Source: Candidatus Contendibacter odensensis (GTDB lineage: Bacteria > Pseudomonadota > Gammaproteobacteria > Competibacterales > Competibacteraceae). Taken from it: a stretch of 64,000 nt of DNA. How positions within the stretch are numbered: position 1 is the first letter of the stretch; each line of letters opens with the position of its first letter. The notes beneath the pieces are model-generated. The model was not told the origin of the DNA and did not search any database. It saw only the letters and a program-made list of their open reading frames with translations. The position numbers were made by a program, and so were the translations under genes. This document shows positions 62,692 through 64,000 of this stretch, piece by piece. The DNA lies in the NCBI GenBank assembly GCA_002747185.1, contig PDTV01000005.1, positions 1-64,000 on the forward strand, in the 5' to 3' direction.

Positions 62692-64000
62692 TTAAGGGGT
62701 ATTTGCAGTTTTAGCATTCTCGGCATTCTCGGCATTCTCGGCATTCTCGGCATTCTCGGCATTCTCGACGTTTTTAGCAGTTTCAGTGGGCGCAGTGAAA
62801 GCTAATGTGTCGTGATCCGTATCCAGTGTTGCCGGCTCAATGATGAAATGTGTTTCAACCTCGGTTGTTACAGCAATCGCAGCCTCAGTATTCATTGGTA
62901 TTTTAGTCGTTTCAAGCGAAAGGTTTTCAGTGTTATCCGTTGTAGTGTTAGTCGAAATGCCTACTGGTTGTTCAGCACTATCTGTCTTAGCAGTTACAAC
63001 CAATTCAATAACTTCATTTTCATTGGGTGTGGAGGCATCTGCCGATGTGTGTTTTTCAGCATGGCCCAATTCAGCGGGTGAGTGTGCTGATTGAGGCATT
63101 GCAGTATTGGATGCTCCAGATTTTTCTGAGGATGACTCGCCCAATACAACCATTGGGATTGGCGTAGTTCCAGTATCCGGGTACTCCAGGTGAGGTGGTG
63201 GTGGCGCCTCATCCGGTGCAGGCAAAGATGCCGATGTACCGGTTGTAACAGCAGATTGGGTCGTCGGTATAGCGCTTTTTGGTAAACGCGGTCGACCATT
63301 GCGGATACGTCGCCCCGGCTTGATGGGTACAGCGCCATTTTCCAGCGTTGGCATTATTGGGGTATCTGAGTTTGCTGAATCAGACGTTTTAGCTATTTTC
63401 TTGGTATTGTCAGCGGTCTCTGTTGTTTCGTTCACTGGCGCTGCATCGGCGCGCCGCCGCCGCCGCCCACCGCGACGACCACGACGGCCACGGGTATTCA
63501 GGGACTCGTCTTCACCGTTTGACGATGCTGTTGTGTCCTGAGAGGCATCAGCCGCAACCGGTGCAGGTATTTCACTGGCAAGCTGTGTATTTTCAGCTGA
63601 TATGCCTTGTGATTTAAGTTGTGCATTTTCAGTCGATGCGGCACCTGTCGCTTCGTCCAGGCGTTCTGCTTCTGGTTTTCGCGCAGATCGGTCACGTCGT
63701 CGGCGATCAGGTTTTGGTGTAGAGCGGCGACGGCTGGATTGGCCCGATTGCTCCTCCTGGCCAGATTGCAGTTCACCAAACAGATTGCCCCAAAGCCAGC
63801 GGAAAAAACTGGTGTTGGCTTCGGGCCTGATGCGGGATTCATGAGGCATGGGTGCAGGACTGTTGGGCGCTACACCTTGAACAGCCGGTTGTATGTCTGG
63901 CGTCGGCGAGGGTGGGGTGGGTTGTGGTTCCAGCGGCTCCTCATAATTTTCTGCCTGCTTGTATGACAAGGTATCTGATTCAGGCATCTCATCAACACGC
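62692..64000 (-). CDS. rne: Ribonuclease E, C-terminal scaffold part (truncated by window end)
   Basis: At least 436 residues, running off the right edge; the first residues in the window (RVDEMPESDTLSYKQAENYEE) match the end of the RNase E catalytic half. The remainder is the disordered scaffold: SFFRWLWGNLFGEL looks like the amphipathic membrane-anchor helix, then two Arg-rich RNA-binding stretches (SRRRSTPKPDRRRRDRSARK; RGRRGRRGGRRRRRAD) and a long Ser/Thr/Glu-rich tail. It ends with six in-frame ENA tripeptides. The 5' catalytic half is outside the window. Assignment depends on this layout and the RVDE...SYK junction; an unrelated disordered protein is less likely. Confidence 0.75.
   Translation of the reverse strand, partial: RVDEMPESDTLSYKQAENYEEPLEPQPTPPSPTPDIQPAVQGVAPNSPAPMPHESRIRPEANTSFFRWLWGNLFGELQSGQEEQSGQSSRRRSTPKPDRRRRDRSARKPEAERLDEATGAASTENAQLKSQGISAENTQLASEIPAPVAADASQDTTASSNGEDESLNTRGRRGRRGGRRRRRADAAPVNETTETADNTKKIAKTSDSANSDTPIMPTLENGAVPIKPGRRIRNGRPRLPKSAIPTTQSAVTTGTSASLPAPDEAPPPPHLEYPDTGTTPIPMVVLGESSSEKSGASNTAMPQSAHSPAELGHAEKHTSADASTPNENEVIELVVTAKTDSAEQPVGISTNTTTDNTENLSLETTKIPMNTEAAIAVTTEVETHFIIEPATLDTDHDTLAFTAPTETAKNVENAENAENAENAENAENAKTANTP
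62714..62767. repeat. Six tandem 9-bp units in rne
   Basis: gcattctcg repeated six times (62714-62767), encoding (Glu-Asn-Ala)x6 on the minus strand. Multiples of 9 keep frame, so copy number could vary without loss of function. Confidence 0.95.

Noticed and set aside
1..64000. CRISPR arrays, tRNA or rRNA genes
   Set aside because: No direct-repeat/spacer pattern, tRNA cloverleaf or conserved rRNA stretch was recognised by eye.

Overview
The window is a chromosomal segment of a Gram-negative proteobacterium, most likely a gammaproteobacterium. Supports are an AceE-type pyruvate dehydrogenase with two-lipoyl AceF, an E. coli-type four-subunit fumarate reductase, soluble lytic transglycosylase Slt, MurB, the uvrA / MFS / ssb neighbourhood and RNase E. 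I cannot place it reliably below class. Moderate G+C, a polyphosphate pair, degenerate insertion sequences, metacaspase-like and Ser/Thr-kinase genes would suit an environmental lineage such as Thiotrichales or Competibacteraceae, but that is a guess. No rRNA, tRNA, CRISPR array or intact transposase was seen.

Layout. 0-7.5 kb: IS630-type 3' remnant, then the minus-strand run perM-like / aceE / aceF / lpdA. 7.5-11.2 kb: a class-3 lipase with a secreted partner (effector/immunity-like), a cupin and a DUF72 protein. 11.2-17 kb: a signalling locus with a Ser/Thr kinase whose basic repeat tail is out of frame, a decayed ftsW/rodA-like gene and an FHA-domain protein. 17-30 kb: ilvD, a FimX-like REC-REC-degenerate GGDEF-EAL protein, murB, two lytic transglycosylases, and the polyphosphate pair pap-ppk1. 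30-34.3 kb: MmgE/PrpD protein, a possible small RNA, an HNH protein, a Bax-inhibitor-1 membrane protein and a dead IS5-family element. 34.4-42.4 kb: frdABCD, rquA, alaC, hom and a phosphoglycerate-mutase-like gene. 42.4-45 kb: a metacaspase-PEGA-FGE gene between inward-facing IS630 remnants. 45-53.2 kb: trpB2 and a tellurite/TerD-type stress cluster with a P-type calcium ATPase inside it. 53.5-64 kb: Sel1-repeat protein, a small hypothetical, a remnant-rich stretch, ssb, an MFS transporter, uvrA and the C-terminal scaffold half of RNase E, cut by the window end.

How they fit. The most informative group is frdABCD followed directly by rquA. RquA converts ubiquinone to rhodoquinone, a low-potential quinone suited to fumarate reduction, so the neighbourhood describes an anaerobic fumarate respiration. 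PDH supplies acetyl-CoA, AlaC can drain pyruvate to alanine, and pap/ppk1 handle polyphosphate. The Ter cluster and calcium pump suggest envelope/metal stress handling.

Degeneration and mobility are recurrent: three IS630 remnants, three related IS5-type remnants, two copies of one palindromic element, a multiply broken FtsW-like gene, and a 20-bp deletion in the kinase tail repeats. Several coding repeats and homopolymers (10-G tract at 41984-41993, 9-bp repeats in rne) could vary in length.
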